From Methylophaga thalassica MP (GTDB lineage Bacteria > Pseudomonadota > Gammaproteobacteria > Nitrosococcales > Methylophagaceae), in NCBI RefSeq assembly GCF_000214595.1, contig NZ_AFIG01000001.1, forward strand, positions 1 through 64,000: 64,000 nt of DNA, read 5' to 3'. Both the position numbers and the translations under genes were made by a program. Every line of letters begins with the position of its first letter. The first letter of the stretch is position 1. Below the pieces are notes generated by a model. The model did no database searches, had not been told where the DNA came from, and was given only the letters and a program-made list of their open reading frames with translations. This document shows, one piece after another, positions 1 to 9,586 of this stretch.

Positions 1-39
1 CCTAACGTAAGTACCCACACAAATTACTTGATACTATTT

Positions 40-51
40 TGTTAAAGAGCG
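40..51 (-). promoter_or_regulatory. boxA-like antitermination sequence of an rRNA leader
   Basis: On the minus strand this reads GCTCTTTAACAA, the boxA core found in enterobacterial-type rRNA leaders. It is followed toward the left edge by the GTGTGGGTAC-like stretch that usually sits upstream of 16S rRNA. It lies just downstream of a near-consensus promoter. The rRNA gene itself is outside the window; 16S is inferred. Confidence 0.75.
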
Positions 52-87
52 TTTGTTGCTGATGTTTCCTGCAACAAAGAAGCGAGA

Positions 88-115
88 ATTATACAGCTCT
101 CTGCCAGACTGTCAA
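88..115 (-). promoter_or_regulatory. Downstream rRNA promoter (P2-like)
   Basis: Read on the minus strand: a perfect -35 TTGACA (110-115), a 16-base spacer and a perfect -10 TATAAT (88-93). The boxA-like site lies about 40 bases further on. Consensus boxes in this position fit a strong sigma-70 promoter for the rRNA operon beyond the left edge. Confidence 0.8.
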
Positions 116-207
116 CTTAATTTTTTACATTTTTTGAAACTGTAAACCTTAAGCCAAATGCCAATTCAACTAGCCTTTTCGGGCTCCCTCATCAGCAAGA
201 GGGGCGC

Positions 208-236
208 ATATTACGCGAGGAAATTCATGAAAGCAA
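208..236 (-). promoter_or_regulatory. Upstream rRNA promoter (P1-like)
   Basis: Minus strand -35 TTGCTT (231-236), a 17-base spacer and -10 TAATAT (208-213), followed by a GC-rich discriminator (GCGCCCC). AT-rich DNA upstream could act as an UP element. A GC-rich discriminator is typical of stringently controlled rRNA P1 promoters. It forms a tandem pair with the promoter at 88-115. Confidence 0.6.
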
Positions 237-239
237 CAC

Positions 240-802
240 AAAACCGTAATATTTTTGTCATTTTCCTTTCCCTTTAAAAGCAGACACCCCTTTACTCACC
301 GATAACCACTTAATAAATAAGAAGGTAATTATCAAAACGTATTCCACTTGCACCGTATTTAATTCTGCTTATGTCGGTATAACCACTTTTCATAAGCAAA
401 ACTAAGCGCTGCCAAGTAGCCGTTTAGCTCATTCAAACGTTTAAAAATCTACTTGATAATTTTAGCCAACGATACAGACCTGCATATAAGAACAAACTCT
501 TTAGCTAATAAAGCCAGAGTTTTGAGACCTCCCAACAAGGCTGCTAGGCATCGCTAAATTTATTATAAAAATTTAGTTGATCATTCAATGGTAGGAAATC
601 GAAGTTGTTATTGAGGGTATTAAATATGAAACGGAGTGATTGATACGTCCGTATCTACTTTTCACTCGTCATAACGACCGCAGATACATAATCCTAGTAT
701 GGAGAAACTTATTTTTTTGGAAACAACGATTACAACTGAGTGGAGATAATTGAATTGTGCAGTTTTGTGATATGGCTCAAGCAAAGCATAAACTACAGGC
801 AA
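240..802. other. Non-coding region upstream of the rRNA promoters
   Basis: No convincing open reading frame on either strand. The stretch is AT-rich and lies between the rRNA promoters and the tRNA-Lys terminator. It may hold activator sites for the rRNA promoter, but I could not identify one. No RNA gene was recognised. Confidence 0.5.
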
Positions 803-835
803 TAAAAAAGGGTTATGCTTTTAGCATAACCCTTT
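803..835 (-). terminator. Intrinsic terminator of tRNA-Lys
   Basis: A perfect 12-bp stem (807-818 pairs with 824-835) with a short loop. On the minus strand it is followed by a run of T. It lies directly downstream of the tRNA-Lys gene. Confidence 0.85.
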
Positions 836-842
836 GAATTTG

Positions 843-918
843 TGGTGGGCCGTCTGCGACTCGAACGCAGGACCATCGGATTAAAAGTCCGGTGCTCTAC
901 CAACTGAGCTAACGGCCC
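843..918 (-). tRNA. tRNA-Lys (anticodon TTT)
   Basis: On the minus strand a complete 76-nt cloverleaf begins GGGCCGTTAGCTCAG. The anticodon loop CTTTTAA gives anticodon TTT (UUU, lysine). The T-arm is GTTCGAGTC, the acceptor stem GGGCCGT pairs with ACGGCCC, and CCA is encoded. It is followed by its own terminator and stands alone on its strand between the unknown gene at 1002 and the rRNA promoter region. Confidence 0.96.
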
Positions 919-1001
919 AAACCAAGCGGCATATAATACCGTTTTCTAAATAAATGACAACCCTTTTGGCACATTTTTTTTAAATTAATTGTGAGGTGTC
1001 T

Positions 1002-1289
1002 ATGATCAGCATAGCTAAACCTGATGAAGCGACACTAAAAACCGCTTTAAATAACGCCGAATTAATGCTCGAAACAGGCCATGATCATCAACATGTTGCT
1101 CAGGCATTATTGTATATGGATGAAAGAAACCATCTCATGAGCAATATTGTGAGCGCCGTAGAGAACTATTTTCTATTGGAGAACGAACAGGCCAGAAGTG
1201 ATTTATTAACAGCGTTTAAACGTTTCAAAACATTTGAGATTGAATCAGCAACTGAAATAGAAGCTGAATTAACCTTAGATCAGTCTTGA
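1002..1289 (+). CDS. Small conserved-looking protein of unknown function
   Basis: A 95-residue soluble, acidic, probably all-helical protein. It has no signal peptide, membrane segment or cysteine motif. ATG 1002 was chosen because GTGAGG lies 5 bases upstream; a GTG two codons earlier overlaps that site. The gene converges on queC and overlaps its 3' end by about 10 bases. A DHQHV stretch and a helical pattern are visible, but I recognise no family. It is likely real because of its ribosome site and clean position after the tRNA. Confidence 0.7.
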   Translation: MISIAKPDEATLKTALNNAELMLETGHDHQHVAQALLYMDERNHLMSNIVSAVENYFLLENEQARSDLLTAFKRFKTFEIESATEIEAELTLDQS

Positions 1290-1951
1290 TAAGGTGTTGG
1301 ATCAGTTATGCCTGCTTGCCTGAAACCTTCCTTACGGAATCGGCAAGAATCACATTCACCACATGCACGGCCTTCATTATCAGCTTGATAGCATGACACC
1401 GTCAGACTGTAATCCACGCCTAAGGAAATACCTTTTTCAATAATGGCCTGCTTACTTAAGTCTATTAGTGGAGTCTCTATCGTTAACTTATGACCTTCCA
1501 CACCCGTTTTTGTTGCTAAATTGGCCATCTTCTCAAAAGCAGCAATGTATTCAGGACGACAATCCGGATAGCCAGAATAATCTACCGCATTGACACCAAC
1601 AAAAATGGCATCCGCTTCTAAAACCTCAGCCCATCCTAATGCAATTGATAAAAATACTGTATTTCGTGCTGGCACATAGGTAATAGGAATGCCTTCTTCG
1701 TGCTGTTGTGGAACAGCTATGGACGAATCAGTCAGTGCTGAACCACCAATGGCAGTGAGATCAATATTGATAACTTTATGTTCAGTAACACCCATGGCTT
1801 CAGCAAGTTTGGCTGAGGCGTGTAATTCTGCTCGATGGCGTTGACCATAATCAAAGCTCATCGTGAAACATTTATATCCCTGTTGCTGGGCAATCGCCAG
1901 CACAGTCGCAGAGTCAAGTCCACCGGATAAAAGAATGACGGCTTTTTTCAA
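1280..1951 (-). CDS. queC: 7-cyano-7-deazaguanine synthase QueC
   Basis: Catalyses ATP-dependent conversion of 7-carboxy-7-deazaguanine to preQ0 in queuosine biosynthesis. The protein is 223 residues. It has the PP-loop SGGLDS at residues 9-14 and four C-terminal zinc-ligand cysteines (187, 197, 200, 203) in the usual C-x9-C-x2-C-x2-C arrangement. Length is normal for the family. Its start overlaps the 3' end of queE by 4 bases, so the two consecutive pathway steps are probably translationally coupled. They sit at the 3' end of the tol-pal block. Confidence 0.97.
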   Translation of the reverse strand: MKKAVILLSGGLDSATVLAIAQQQGYKCFTMSFDYGQRHRAELHASAKLAEAMGVTEHKVINIDLTAIGGSALTDSSIAVPQQHEEGIPITYVPARNTVFLSIALGWAEVLEADAIFVGVNAVDYSGYPDCRPEYIAAFEKMANLATKTGVEGHKLTIETPLIDLSKQAIIEKGISLGVDYSLTVSCYQADNEGRACGECDSCRFRKEGFRQAGITDPTPYQD

Positions 1952-2589
1952 CGTCCTTTCTCCTCACCCCATAGATATTTGTGCATCTGTATTTGCATTC
2001 TTACGGGTAAATTGTCTTCAACAACCCACTCAGCAAGCTCAGCTGGTTGTAACTGCCCGTGAATAGGGGAAAACAATACTTCACATCGTTCATTTAGCTG
2101 ATGCTGCTGTAATTTCTGTTTTGCCCAGTCATAATCATCACGGTGACAAACCACAAATTTAAGTTGATCGTGAGTATTTAATAGTTCGATATTCTCATAA
2201 CGATTTTTACTTTCTTCGCCTGAGCCTGGTGTTTTCAGGTCCATAACGCGGCTGACTCGTTTATCCACTTTACTTATATCCATAGCCCCACTGGTTTCTA
2301 ATGACACCTCATAACCACGATCACACAATGCCGTTAATAGAGGTATACAGTTGGGCTGAGCGAGGGGTTCACCACCAGTCACACAGACATATCGAGGATT
2401 AAACGCAGCGACTTTGGCCACAATCTCATCGAGGTCCATCTTTTCTCCGCCATGAAATGCATACTCAGTATCACAATAACCACAGCGAAGCGGACAGCCT
2501 GTCAGCCTGACAAACACAGTCGGCAGTCCTACTGTACGGGACTCACCCTGTAGAGAATAAAAAATTTCCGTTATACGACATTGCGCCAT
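1948..2589 (-). CDS. queE: 7-carboxy-7-deazaguanine synthase QueE (radical SAM)
   Basis: Radical SAM enzyme converting 6-carboxy-tetrahydropterin to 7-carboxy-7-deazaguanine, the step before QueC. The 213-residue protein shows C-x3-C-x2-C cysteines at 32, 36 and 39 for the 4Fe-4S cluster. A GGEPL motif, typical for SAM binding, follows in the middle of the protein. The gene overlaps queC by 4 bases and begins 21 bases after cpoB. The order cpoB-queE-queC is common in gammaproteobacteria. Confidence 0.96.
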   Translation of the reverse strand: MAQCRITEIFYSLQGESRTVGLPTVFVRLTGCPLRCGYCDTEYAFHGGEKMDLDEIVAKVAAFNPRYVCVTGGEPLAQPNCIPLLTALCDRGYEVSLETSGAMDISKVDKRVSRVMDLKTPGSGEESKNRYENIELLNTHDQLKFVVCHRDDYDWAKQKLQQHQLNERCEVLFSPIHGQLQPAELAEWVVEDNLPVRMQIQMHKYLWGEEKGR

Positions 2590-2609
2590 AAAATTACCGG
2601 CTCACTGTC

Positions 2610-3413
2610 TTAATTAGCTTGCTGATTGATACGTTCTAACCTGGCTTTTGCGAGTCTGGCTGCAGAACTATTTGGGTACTTTTCTACTACTTGATTCAAC
2701 GTAGCTTCAGCTCGTTGGCTATCCCCCATTTCCTGTTCGCTAAACCCTCTTTTCAAAAGCGCATCTGCTACTTTTGAGCTTGTAGGATATTCATCAATAA
2801 CGATTTGGAAAAGCGCAGCCGCGTCAGCAAACTGTCTTAACACATATTTTGCTTCACCTTGCCAATAATAGGCATTAGGTAAATACACACTGCCCGGATA
2901 TTGTTCAGGGAATTTTGCTAAGGCATCAATTGCCTGTTGGTATTGACCGCTTCGCAACGTTTGCAGGGCAGCTTGATAGGCGGCCTCACCATTTTCAACA
3001 GCGACTGGTGCTGCATCAGTAGGAGATGGCTCATCAGTTGTTTCATTAATACCAGCATTCGCCATTGAAGTATCTGCTGGCTCATCACTGCTTACTAAGT
3101 TACTGGCATTCGTAGAGGCATTGTTTTCTAATTTTTGCAGGCGCTCGTCTAAGTCAATATACATTTCTTTCTGACGTTTTTGCGCTTGCTCTAGCTCATG
3201 CCTTAATGTTTCATTATCACCATTAAGACGCTGAATTTCATTTTGTAACTGATCAACACGAGTAATCAGGTTCATCAGCCCCTGGCCTTGAATGATTCGC
3301 TCCAGCCTTTCTACACGCTGCTGAAGTGGCTCTGTCTCTGCCCAACTAATATTGGGCAGAGTAACAGCCAGAATCACGGCACAAATGAATTTTCTTTTGC
3401 CGTTAATCTGCAT
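2610..3413 (-). CDS. cpoB: Cell division coordinator CpoB (YbgF), TPR protein
   Basis: Periplasmic TolA partner that links outer-membrane constriction with septal peptidoglycan synthesis. The 267-residue protein has an N-terminal signal peptide ending near the ISWAE sequence and a coiled coil at about 30-100 (heptads in QRVERLERIIQ and LRHELEQAQKR). A low-complexity linker leads to C-terminal TPR repeats at about 145-262. This is the standard YbgF layout. It starts 4 bases after the pal stop and is the last tol-pal gene. Confidence 0.94.
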   Translation of the reverse strand: MQINGKRKFICAVILAVTLPNISWAETEPLQQRVERLERIIQGQGLMNLITRVDQLQNEIQRLNGDNETLRHELEQAQKRQKEMYIDLDERLQKLENNASTNASNLVSSDEPADTSMANAGINETTDEPSPTDAAPVAVENGEAAYQAALQTLRSGQYQQAIDALAKFPEQYPGSVYLPNAYYWQGEAKYVLRQFADAAALFQIVIDEYPTSSKVADALLKRGFSEQEMGDSQRAEATLNQVVEKYPNSSAARLAKARLERINQQAN

Positions 3414-3417
3414 TTTT

Positions 3418-3990
3418 CTATCGACCTAAATAAACAATTTCTACACGACGGTTTTGCGCCCAGGCAGATTCATCAGAACCATCAACTGCTGGTCTTTCTT
3501 CACCAAAACTTGTTACCTGAAATTGACTCATATCAGCCCCTTGTAACATTAAAATTTGACGAATAGATAAAGCACGGCGTTCACCTAATGCAAGGTTATA
3601 TTCACGCGAACCACGTTCGTCAGTATGACCTTCTAATCTGACTGTCACATTAGGGTGTTTCGCTAAATAAGCAGCATGAGCCTGTAAGGTAGCTTGATCT
3701 TCCTGACGAACATTCGCACTGTCATATTCAAAGTAAACCACACGGTTAGATAACGGATTTGAAGGATCATTCAACTCATTACCCTGGTAATCATCTTCAC
3801 CCACGACAACCTGAGTTTCTGAGCCGTACTCACTACCATCAGCATTACCTTGGCCATTAACACCTGATGTTTGTGCGCTTAGATCCTCTACAGCCACATC
3901 GCCTTCATTCATACCTTTATTCGGTGTTGAACTACAAGCAGCTAACCATAACAATGGAACTAAGACCGCAAACAATTTTAATTTTTTCAT
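3418..3990 (-). CDS. pal: Peptidoglycan-associated lipoprotein Pal
   Basis: Outer-membrane lipoprotein that binds peptidoglycan and TolB. Its 190 residues begin with a lipoprotein signal peptide whose lipobox LAAC makes Cys19 the lipidated residue. A variable acidic linker follows, then an OmpA-like domain from about residue 80 with the motifs VYFEYDSA, LEGHTDERGS and NRRVEIVY. It lies between tolB and cpoB with 18- and 4-base gaps. Family length is normal. Confidence 0.97.
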   Translation of the reverse strand: MKKLKLFAVLVPLLWLAACSSTPNKGMNEGDVAVEDLSAQTSGVNGQGNADGSEYGSETQVVVGEDDYQGNELNDPSNPLSNRVVYFEYDSANVRQEDQATLQAHAAYLAKHPNVTVRLEGHTDERGSREYNLALGERRALSIRQILMLQGADMSQFQVTSFGEERPAVDGSDESAWAQNRRVEIVYLGR

Positions 3991-4008
3991 TTAATTGACT
4001 CCTATCAC

Positions 4009-5316
4009 TTACTTTTTAAAAGGCGACCATGCCGGTTCACGTACCGCACTACCTGATTCTCCCAGGCGTTGTTTAATTCGGCCATCAACGGACACTGCCG
4101 CTAATACACCTCTGCCTTTTTGCTCGGTTGCATATAAAATCATGCGGCCGTTTGGCGCAAAGCTCGGGGACTCATCAGCCCGCGTTTCAGTTAACACCTG
4201 AACCGCGCCTGTCTCTAAATCCTGCACGGCAATATGAAACTTACCGTTAACGCCATGCACCATTGTCATCATGCGTCCATCAGGAGAAATATCTGCAGAG
4301 GCATTGTAGTTGCCTTCAAAGGTAACGCGTTCAGCACGGCCACCATCTGCATTCACTTTATAAATTTGTGGTCTGCCACCACGATCAGAGGTAAATAAAA
4401 TCTCACGACCATTTGGCATCCATACCGCTTCAGTGTCAATCGCTTGTGAATTGTGTGTCACACGCGACAATTTTCCAGTGCTTAATTCTAAGACATAAAT
4501 TTCCGGGTTACCGTTTTTTGATAAGGTAACCGCTAATTTTTTGCCATCAGGTGACCATGCTGGCGCACTGTTCAAACCACGAAAAGAAGCGACTGATTGT
4601 CTTTTACCGGTGCTAAGTTCTTGCACAAAAATTTCAGATTTTGCATTTTCAAATGTCACATAGGCGAGACGATCACCATCAGGTGCCCAACTTGGCGACA
4701 TGATAGGTTGTCTTGATTGCAGTACTGTTCTTGGGTTTGCACCATCTGCATCAGAGATTTGTAAGGCATAACGCTTACTGCCATCTGCATTCTTAATTTC
4801 TGTCACAAAGGCCAGACGCGTCGAAAAGACGCCTTTTTCACCTGTCAGGGTTTCATAAACGATATCGGCGATTTGATGTGCAAGGTTGCGCATACCGGAC
4901 GCGGGCACATTATAGCGTTTACCCACAAGTTGCTGTGATTTGTATACATCATACAATTGGAATTGTACTTGATAGTTTTCCCCATCCTGGCTGCTAACCT
5001 TACCGATCAATAAGCCTTCAGAGCGCAATAACCGCCAATCCGCAAAGTTCACCTGCTGGCCTTCATGTGGCTGCGAAATTAACTCGCTTTGTTTTAATGG
5101 TGCGAACCGACCGCTACTTTTTAGATCATTACTGATAATACTGGAAATATCTTCCGGCGGCGCGAAGCCTTCATTGCCAAATGGGACGACAGCAATTGGT
5201 AGCGCAGCTTCCGAACCACCTGTAATTTCGATTGTTAATAACGCATGTGCCGGCCATGGCACAAAAAACATTAATAGCGCGACTGTTTTTAACCAACGTG
5301 TGAACATCGCATCCAT
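4009..5316 (-). CDS. tolB: Tol-Pal system protein TolB
   Basis: Periplasmic beta-propeller that interacts with Pal, TolA and outer-membrane proteins. The 435-residue product has an N-terminal signal peptide ending around PAHA, an N-terminal alpha/beta domain (about 25-160), and a six-bladed propeller. The propeller is marked by repeats such as SPSWAPDGDRLAYV, APAWSPDGKKLAV and SPDGRMM. The start sits 3 bases after the tolA stop, consistent with one operon. Confidence 0.97.
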   Translation of the reverse strand: MDAMFTRWLKTVALLMFFVPWPAHALLTIEITGGSEAALPIAVVPFGNEGFAPPEDISSIISNDLKSSGRFAPLKQSELISQPHEGQQVNFADWRLLRSEGLLIGKVSSQDGENYQVQFQLYDVYKSQQLVGKRYNVPASGMRNLAHQIADIVYETLTGEKGVFSTRLAFVTEIKNADGSKRYALQISDADGANPRTVLQSRQPIMSPSWAPDGDRLAYVTFENAKSEIFVQELSTGKRQSVASFRGLNSAPAWSPDGKKLAVTLSKNGNPEIYVLELSTGKLSRVTHNSQAIDTEAVWMPNGREILFTSDRGGRPQIYKVNADGGRAERVTFEGNYNASADISPDGRMMTMVHGVNGKFHIAVQDLETGAVQVLTETRADESPSFAPNGRMILYATEQKGRGVLAAVSVDGRIKQRLGESGSAVREPAWSPFKK

Positions 5317-5319
5317 CCT

Positions 5320-6435
5320 CTATTCGGGTTTAAAGATAAATTGAAAATCTCGTAATGCTGCTGCAGCTTTTGGATCTGAAGGCTGCGGTAGCGGCGCTGC
5401 TTTATATACAGCTGACTCAGCAGATCGATCAAAGACTGCATTGCCACTACTTTTAACAATTTTCACATTCTTAACATCACCACCGGGTAACAGTGACACT
5501 TGTACTGTACATTGAAGTCCTGATTGAACATTTGCCGGCCTTAACCAATAACGTTTTACACGTTGTTGAATCATCAGGCTGTATTGATCGACAACGCTTT
5601 TTACCCGGCGTGCTTCACGCTCCTGCTGTTCCTGCTCAAGTTGGCGTTGAAGATCTGACTCGGCAGCTTTCCTGCGAGCTTCCTCTTCAGCCTTACGTTT
5701 CGCTTCTTCTGCTTTACGTTTGGCTTCAGCTTCGGCTTTACGTTTTTCTTCCTCTAAACGTTTCTTCTCAGCTTCGGCCTTTTGTTTGGCTTCTTCCGCT
5801 TTACGCTTCTCTTCCTCTAAACGTTTTTTCTCTGCCGCCGCTTTTTGTTTTTCTTCTTCTATACGCTTTTGCTCAGCTTCAGCTTTACGCTTTTCTTCCT
5901 CTAGGCGTTTTTTCTCGGCTTCTACTTTTTGTTTTTCAAGTTCAGCCTGTTTACGCTCAGCTTCAGCTTTTTGTTTACGTTCTTCTTCCAGCTTTCTTTG
6001 TTTTTCTGCTTCTAAACGTTTTTGTTCTTCCGCTTCTCTTTGTTTAGCTAGATCAGCAATACGTTGTTTTTCTTCTTCTGCAGCCTTCGCTCTTTGTTCT
6101 GCTTCAATACGAGAGCGTTCTTCCATGTCCTGATATTCCTGCTCCTTACGGGCAAGTTCTTTTTGTGTTTCTTCCAACTGCTCCTGCACTTTTTGCTGAC
6201 GTTCCTGCTCAGCGTTTTTCTTATCTTGCTCAAGCTTCTCCAGACGGGCAACTTCTTGCTCGACAAGGTTTTCATCTAACACGGTTGCCTGAACAATTTC
6301 TTTTTGTGGTTCTTGTGCTAATGGTTTTGGCGTTGAAGTCCAATCCATACCAATGATGAACATGGCGAAAAGGACGATATGTAACACCAGAGATGATGCG
6401 CCAGCAAAAAGATTGTCGACGATGTTGTGTTTCAT
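5320..6435 (-). CDS. tolA: Tol-Pal system protein TolA
   Basis: Inner-membrane protein spanning the periplasm and transmitting proton-motive force from TolQR to Pal/TolB. It is 371 residues, with one N-terminal membrane helix (about 13-32), a very long Lys/Glu/Ala-rich helical rod at about 45-275 built of KRLEEEKRKAEAE-like repeats, and a C-terminal TolA/TonB-like domain (about 280-371). The low-complexity rod produces long antisense frames that are not genes. The start lies 4 bases after tolR. Confidence 0.96.
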   Translation of the reverse strand: MKHNIVDNLFAGASSLVLHIVLFAMFIIGMDWTSTPKPLAQEPQKEIVQATVLDENLVEQEVARLEKLEQDKKNAEQERQQKVQEQLEETQKELARKEQEYQDMEERSRIEAEQRAKAAEEEKQRIADLAKQREAEEQKRLEAEKQRKLEEERKQKAEAERKQAELEKQKVEAEKKRLEEEKRKAEAEQKRIEEEKQKAAAEKKRLEEEKRKAEEAKQKAEAEKKRLEEEKRKAEAEAKRKAEEAKRKAEEEARRKAAESDLQRQLEQEQQEREARRVKSVVDQYSLMIQQRVKRYWLRPANVQSGLQCTVQVSLLPGGDVKNVKIVKSSGNAVFDRSAESAVYKAAPLPQPSDPKAAAALRDFQFIFKPE

Positions 6436-6439
6436 AATA

Positions 6440-6892
6440 TTACTGAGCGTTCTCGGTTGATTCTGGCTGCTGGGTAATCAGGCCAACACTAGGCGCACCT
6501 GCTTTTTGCAATAACGCCATTGCAGAAACTACATGCCCATAACTCGCTGCACTATCGCCTTTGACCATCACAGGTGTTTTAGGGTTACGACTCAAGACTG
6601 CGCTAGTTATTGCCATCAGTCTTTCTGGCCCAACAGCTTCATCTTGCTTGTCACCTACTGCCGCATAAAAGTTGCCTTCTGCATCAACGGAAACAACAAA
6701 AGGTTCTGTATTTTCTGGTGAGTCAACGGGGTTTGCATCTGCCTGCGGTAACTCAACCTGAACCCCCTGAGTCAACATGGGGGCAGTGATCATAAAGATG
6801 ATTAATAACACCAGCATGACGTCGATATAGGGCACAACATTAATGTCGCTCATCGCCTTGCGTCGTTGTCGTCTGTTTGAATGTACAGCCAT
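6440..6892 (-). CDS. tolR: Tol-Pal system protein TolR
   Basis: ExbD/TolR-family protein of the TolQR proton channel. It has 150 residues and one N-terminal membrane helix. The essential helix aspartate is visible as Asp24 in the VVPYIDVMLVLL motif. A periplasmic domain follows. It sits between tolQ and tolA. This canonical Asp-in-helix motif is useful for comparison with the DUF2149 protein at 16764-17078. Confidence 0.96.
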   Translation of the reverse strand: MAVHSNRRQRRKAMSDINVVPYIDVMLVLLIIFMITAPMLTQGVQVELPQADANPVDSPENTEPFVVSVDAEGNFYAAVGDKQDEAVGPERLMAITSAVLSRNPKTPVMVKGDSAASYGHVVSAMALLQKAGAPSVGLITQQPESTENAQ

Positions 6893-6907
6893 GACCTAAC
6901 CTCGGGG

Positions 6908-7576
6908 CTAACTATGTTGACGCTGTAAAATAGAAGAAAACTCTTCCAGGAAAGTATCGTAGCGATTGATTAAACGCTCAACTTCGTTGGAGTAACGGTT
7001 GTATGCAATAACGGCTGGAATAGCAGCAAACAAACCCATTGCGGTAGCGATCAACGCTTCTGAAATCCCTGGCGCAACCATGGATAACGTTGCCTGCTGT
7101 ACATTACCTAATGCACGGAAAGAATTCATAATCCCCCAAACCGTACCAAACAAACCGATATAAGGACTGGTAGAACCAGCTGTTGCCAGGAAAGGCAGTG
7201 AGGTTTCTAATTGGTCAATTTCTCTTGCCAGCGAAATTCGCATCACACGCTGGGCGCCTTCAAGTACATAGTTACTATCTGTCGAGGTTTTCTTTAAGCG
7301 GACAAATTCTTTAAAACCGACTTCAAAGATACCTTCCATGCCTCGGCTGGTGTGTGGACGTGAGGAAATATCTTCATAGAGTCGATTCAGCTCGTTGCCA
7401 GACCAGAATTTATCTTCAAAATTATCCGCGTCACGTTTTGCTTTTGCCAACTCGCCCCGCTTACGGAAGATAATCAGCCACGAATAAAATGAAATCATTA
7501 ATAACACCAGCATCACCAGTTTAACAATCAAACTAGCTTCAGCTATTAAGGTGATAATCGATAGATCAGCAGTCAC
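6908..7576 (-). CDS. tolQ: Tol-Pal system protein TolQ
   Basis: MotA/TolQ/ExbB-family channel subunit, 222 residues. It has three membrane helices: about 12-35, then a pair near 130-155 and 165-190 with motifs ATAGSTSPYIGLFGTVWGIM and ALIATAMGLFAAIPAV. It works with TolR to harvest proton-motive force. Its start overlaps the ybgC 3' end by 11 bases, indicating coupled expression. Confidence 0.97.
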   Translation of the reverse strand: MTADLSIITLIAEASLIVKLVMLVLLMISFYSWLIIFRKRGELAKAKRDADNFEDKFWSGNELNRLYEDISSRPHTSRGMEGIFEVGFKEFVRLKKTSTDSNYVLEGAQRVMRISLAREIDQLETSLPFLATAGSTSPYIGLFGTVWGIMNSFRALGNVQQATLSMVAPGISEALIATAMGLFAAIPAVIAYNRYSNEVERLINRYDTFLEEFSSILQRQHS

Positions 7577-7985
7577 TATGCAACTCCGTCAAAATAAAAT
7601 TAGGTATGGGTTTGGGGCGAAATGTCTCTGCATTAAGACTCGCAACTCTGACCAAAGCATCACACAACAGTTCCTCACCGCGATAGATACTCTGCTCAAA
7701 AACAATACTGGCACCGGATCTTTTCTGCAGACGGGAGATGACTTGTAAGAGGTCATTAAATACAGCAGGACGCCGATAATTAATCTGCATTGAATGCACA
7801 GCAAACAACAAACCTTGTTCTTGTCTGAGTGTACTCTGCTCAACGCCTAACGCTCTTAACCACTCCGTTCTTGCCCGTTCCATAAAGTTCACGTATTGCG
7901 AATGATACACGACTCCGCCGCTATCGGTATCTTCATAATAAACCCGGATTGGCCAAACAAATTCTTTCATAAAATTATTGACCAT
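7566..7985 (-). CDS. ybgC: Acyl-CoA thioesterase YbgC (hotdog fold)
   Basis: Tol-pal-associated thioesterase of the 4-hydroxybenzoyl-CoA thioesterase family. It is 139 residues in the longest form. The motif [25 protein letters not shown] carries the catalytic aspartate and the helix start of the hotdog fold. Two starts are plausible: 7985, overlapping ruvB by 11 bases, and ATG 7970, which better matches the short N-terminus of family members. It is located between ruvB and tolQ, a typical arrangement. Confidence 0.93.
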   Translation of the reverse strand: MVNNFMKEFVWPIRVYYEDTDSGGVVYHSQYVNFMERARTEWLRALGVEQSTLRQEQGLLFAVHSMQINYRRPAVFNDLLQVISRLQKRSGASIVFEQSIYRGEELLCDALVRVASLNAETFRPKPIPNFILTELHSDC

Positions 7986-8988
7986 CCAATGTCAGATCAG
8001 GACTTAATCCCAGGTGCAGCCAGGCACGTTTGGTCGCGACACGACCGCGTGGAGTGCGCATGATAAAGCCTTCCTGAATCAAGTATGGCTCCAGTACATC
8101 TTCTATCGTGCCACGTTCTTCACCAATGGCCGCCGCCAGGTTATCTAAACCCACAGGTCCGCCTTCAAACTTCTCAATAATCGCCAGCAGTAATTTCCGG
8201 TCTAACATATCAAAGCCGTAATTATCGACATCAAGTAAATCCAGTGCCTGTCTGGCAATTTCCGCTGTCACCTCTCCGTTAAAACGGACCTCAGCGTAAT
8301 CTCTAACACGGCGCAGCAGACGATTGGCTATACGCGGTGTACCGCGTGAGCGTCGTGCGACTTCATGAGCACCACTGACATCTAACTTTACATTCAATAT
8401 TCGAGCACTTCGTTCAACAATCGTACTTAAATCCTGTGTATTGTAGAACTCCAGCCGTTGAACAATCCCAAAGCGATCACGTAAAGGTGAAGTGAGCGAA
8501 CCCGCCCGAGTGGTAGCCCCCACCAGCGTAAAGGGTTCCAGGTCCAGCTTGATAGAACGAGCAGCAGGGCCTTCACCTATCATGATATCGATTTGGTAGT
8601 CTTCCATCGCCGGATAAAGCACTTCCTCAACGATAGGACTCAGTCGGTGAATCTCATCAACAAACAAAACATCATTAGGTTCGAGGTTAGTCAGTAAGGC
8701 AGCCAAATCACCTGGTCTCTCCAGAACGGGCCCCGATGTTTGGCGTAGATTGACCCCCATTTCATTGGCAATAATATTCGCCAGAGTCGTTTTACCTAAC
8801 CCGGGCGGCCCAAAAATCAAGGTGTGATCAAGTGCCTCTTTTCGCTGTTTAGCCGCTGAAATAAACAAGTCCATCTGCTCACGGACAACAGGTTGACCAA
8901 TATAATCCTCAAGTGTAATCGGACGAATTGCACGATCAATACGTTCTTCATCGTTATTGCTCTGTGGAGAAATAAACCGTTCTTCCAT
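7975..8988 (-). CDS. ruvB: Holliday junction branch migration ATPase RuvB
   Basis: AAA+ motor of the RuvAB complex that drives Holliday junction branch migration. It has 337 residues with Walker [10 protein letters not shown] near residue 60, Walker B DEIHRL, sensor GATTRAG, and a C-terminal winged-helix domain with TPRGRVAT. Family length is normal. It begins one base after ruvA. I saw no clear LexA box within the operon. Confidence 0.98.
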   Translation of the reverse strand: MEERFISPQSNNDEERIDRAIRPITLEDYIGQPVVREQMDLFISAAKQRKEALDHTLIFGPPGLGKTTLANIIANEMGVNLRQTSGPVLERPGDLAALLTNLEPNDVLFVDEIHRLSPIVEEVLYPAMEDYQIDIMIGEGPAARSIKLDLEPFTLVGATTRAGSLTSPLRDRFGIVQRLEFYNTQDLSTIVERSARILNVKLDVSGAHEVARRSRGTPRIANRLLRRVRDYAEVRFNGEVTAEIARQALDLLDVDNYGFDMLDRKLLLAIIEKFEGGPVGLDNLAAAIGEERGTIEDVLEPYLIQEGFIMRTPRGRVATKRAWLHLGLSPDLTLDGQ

Positions 8989-8989
8989 G

Positions 8990-9586
8990 TCAGTTTCTCT
9001 GCAATGCTTGGCGGATGATTTGTTCGGTGCTCATACCTTCACTATCAAAGCTACGTAACATTTTATCGGCTTCGTTAGGTTTATAACCCAGTGCCACCAG
9101 CGCTTCAATCGCTTCACTTTTGGCACCCGCTGTTGTCATTGGCATTTCCGAAACAATGGTATCAATGCCCATAGCTGAGCTGACTTCTTTAAGTCGGTCA
9201 CGCATTTCGACAATCAATCTTTCGGCTGTTTTTTTACCTACACCAGGTAAACGGGTGAGACTGGCAGTATCCCCTTCCTGCACACTACGGGCAAAAGTAT
9301 CCACATCACTGCCAGAAAGAATCGTTAAGGCAAGCTTGGCGCCTACTCCGTTGACTTTCAATAGACTTCTGAAAAGTAAGCGCTCACGTTCAGTCGCAAA
9401 AGCATATAAAAGCTGAGCATCCTCTCTCACCACCATATGGGTGAAAAGCATCACTTCTTCATTCACAGCAGGTAAATTAAAGAACGTCGACATGGGTGCT
9501 GATAACTCATAACCAACACCATGCACATCCAGAACAAGCTCTGGTGGCTGCTTTTCAATAATAATGCCCCGCAAACGTCCAATCAT
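8990..9586 (-). CDS. ruvA: Holliday junction DNA helicase subunit RuvA
   Basis: Tetrameric Holliday junction-binding protein that loads RuvB. It has 198 residues, beginning MIGRLRGII with the N-terminal OB domain. Helix-hairpin-helix motifs are seen in the middle ([13 protein letters not shown] and [12 protein letters not shown]). The C-terminal domain III contacts RuvB. It overlaps ruvC by 4 bases and abuts ruvB. Confidence 0.98.
   Translation of the reverse strand: MIGRLRGIIIEKQPPELVLDVHGVGYELSAPMSTFFNLPAVNEEVMLFTHMVVREDAQLLYAFATERERLLFRSLLKVNGVGAKLALTILSGSDVDTFARSVQEGDTASLTRLPGVGKKTAERLIVEMRDRLKEVSSAMGIDTIVSEMPMTTAGAKSEAIEALVALGYKPNEADKMLRSFDSEGMSTEQIIRQALQRN

Noticed and set aside
5493-6133. 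Long plus-strand open frames across tolA
   Set aside because: They are antisense readings of the Lys/Glu/Ala repeat rod of TolA; composition is Ser/Phe/Leu-rich low complexity with no ribosome site.
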